DNA of 43,381 bases from assembly GCA_944325185.1 (NCBI GenBank), contig CALUZA010000037.1, positions 1 through 43,381 on the forward strand, in the 5' to 3' direction. The notes beneath the pieces are model-generated. The model was not told the origin of the DNA and searched no databases. It saw nothing but the letters and a program-made list of their open reading frames with translations. The first letter of the stretch is position 1. The number at the start of each line of letters is the position of its first letter. Of this stretch, positions 43,212 to 43,381 are shown one piece after another. Both the position numbers and the translations under genes were made by a program. Origin of the DNA: Candidatus Gastranaerophilales bacterium (GTDB lineage: Bacteria > Cyanobacteriota > Vampirovibrionia > Gastranaerophilales > Gastranaerophilaceae).

Positions 43212-43379
43212 TTAATTTTTTTTGATAATTTCTACTTCAAAATGATTTTTGTTTGATACTTCATTTGAAAATTTCTCCAAAAATTCTCTAAATCCTTCTG
43301 CTTGAGGATGTTCCATAATTTCAACTTTAATTTTTTTATCAGGTTCTTCTTTAAATAATTTTCTAAAGTATTCCGTCAT
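43212..43379 (-). CDS. Small charged protein at window edge (55 aa or N-terminally longer)
   Basis: An ORF whose first visible codon is ATG at 43379, two bases from the window end, beginning 'MTEYFRKLFKEEPDKKIKVE' and ending in TAA at 43212. It is highly charged (Lys/Glu) and shows an alternating 'KIKVEIMEHP' and 'HFEVEIIKKN' pattern that could be a small alpha/beta protein. The true start may lie outside the window. It is on the typA strand with a 63-base gap. No family recognised. Confidence 0.6.
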   Translation of the reverse strand: MTEYFRKLFKEEPDKKIKVEIMEHPQAEGFREFLEKFSNEVSNKNHFEVEIIKKN

Positions 43380-43381
43380 TT

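Overview
The window is AT-rich, gene-dense bacterial DNA with short gaps and no gap over about 150 bases. It best fits a gut member of Vampirovibrionia (Melainabacteria), order Gastranaerophilales. Two things point there. A Ycf45-type AAA ATPase with a C-terminal R3H motif (34440-36035) is typical of the cyanobacterial line. Several lineage-style orphan proteins are also present, among them proteins with an N-terminal 'FKG' motif. kdsC implies a Gram-negative envelope with Kdo. A PPi-dependent phosphofructokinase points to fermentative glycolysis. This assignment is inference from gene content; no rRNA or other direct marker is present.

Layout. 1-905: 3' part of a large cysteine-repeat surface-type protein, closed by a terminator. 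1033-4477: kdsC (-), a small unknown gene, a divergent KDPG-aldolase-family protein, yraN (-) and gatA. 4570-5499: two-helix membrane protein of unknown function. 5507-11598 (-): a cluster of two paralogous GT39-like membrane glycosyltransferases around a metallophosphoesterase, then a TPR protein and a 50-residue ORF. 11674-13162: ispG and a small exported protein. 13157-17366 (-): three overlapping or abutting genes related to NuoL, NuoM and NuoN, with no other complex I gene nearby and some proton-path residues replaced. 17485-23532 (+): proS, gatD, coaX, dut and a Ski2-like helicase. 23529-24696 (-): nadD-yqeK. 24833-29935 (+): rqcH, pheT, galE. 29928-32086 (-): a small coiled-coil protein and a radical SAM protein. 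32212-33348: acidic protein with one EF-hand loop. 33387-37196 (-): small exported protein, YgjP-type metallopeptidase, Ycf45/R3H ATPase and ychF. 37304-40134 (-): GGDEF protein with a large insertion, and PPi-PFK. 40291-41312 (+): coiled-coil FKG protein and a 55-residue ORF. 41361-43379 (-): typA and a small ORF at the edge.

Most genes are housekeeping: translation (gatA, proS, pheT, rqcH, typA, ychF), cofactors (coaX, nadD, ispG), envelope (kdsC, gatD, galE, GT39-like enzymes) and nucleotide hygiene (dut, yqeK). The novelty lies in the accessory genes: the cysteine-repeat protein, the orphan NuoLMN-like trio, the twin glycosyltransferases with an added extracytoplasmic domain, the split GGDEF domain, the FKG proteins and the EF-hand protein. 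I saw no transposase, CRISPR array, tRNA, rRNA or riboswitch. Convergent gene pairs end in one of two ways: a shared hairpin, or stop codons that overlap outright.
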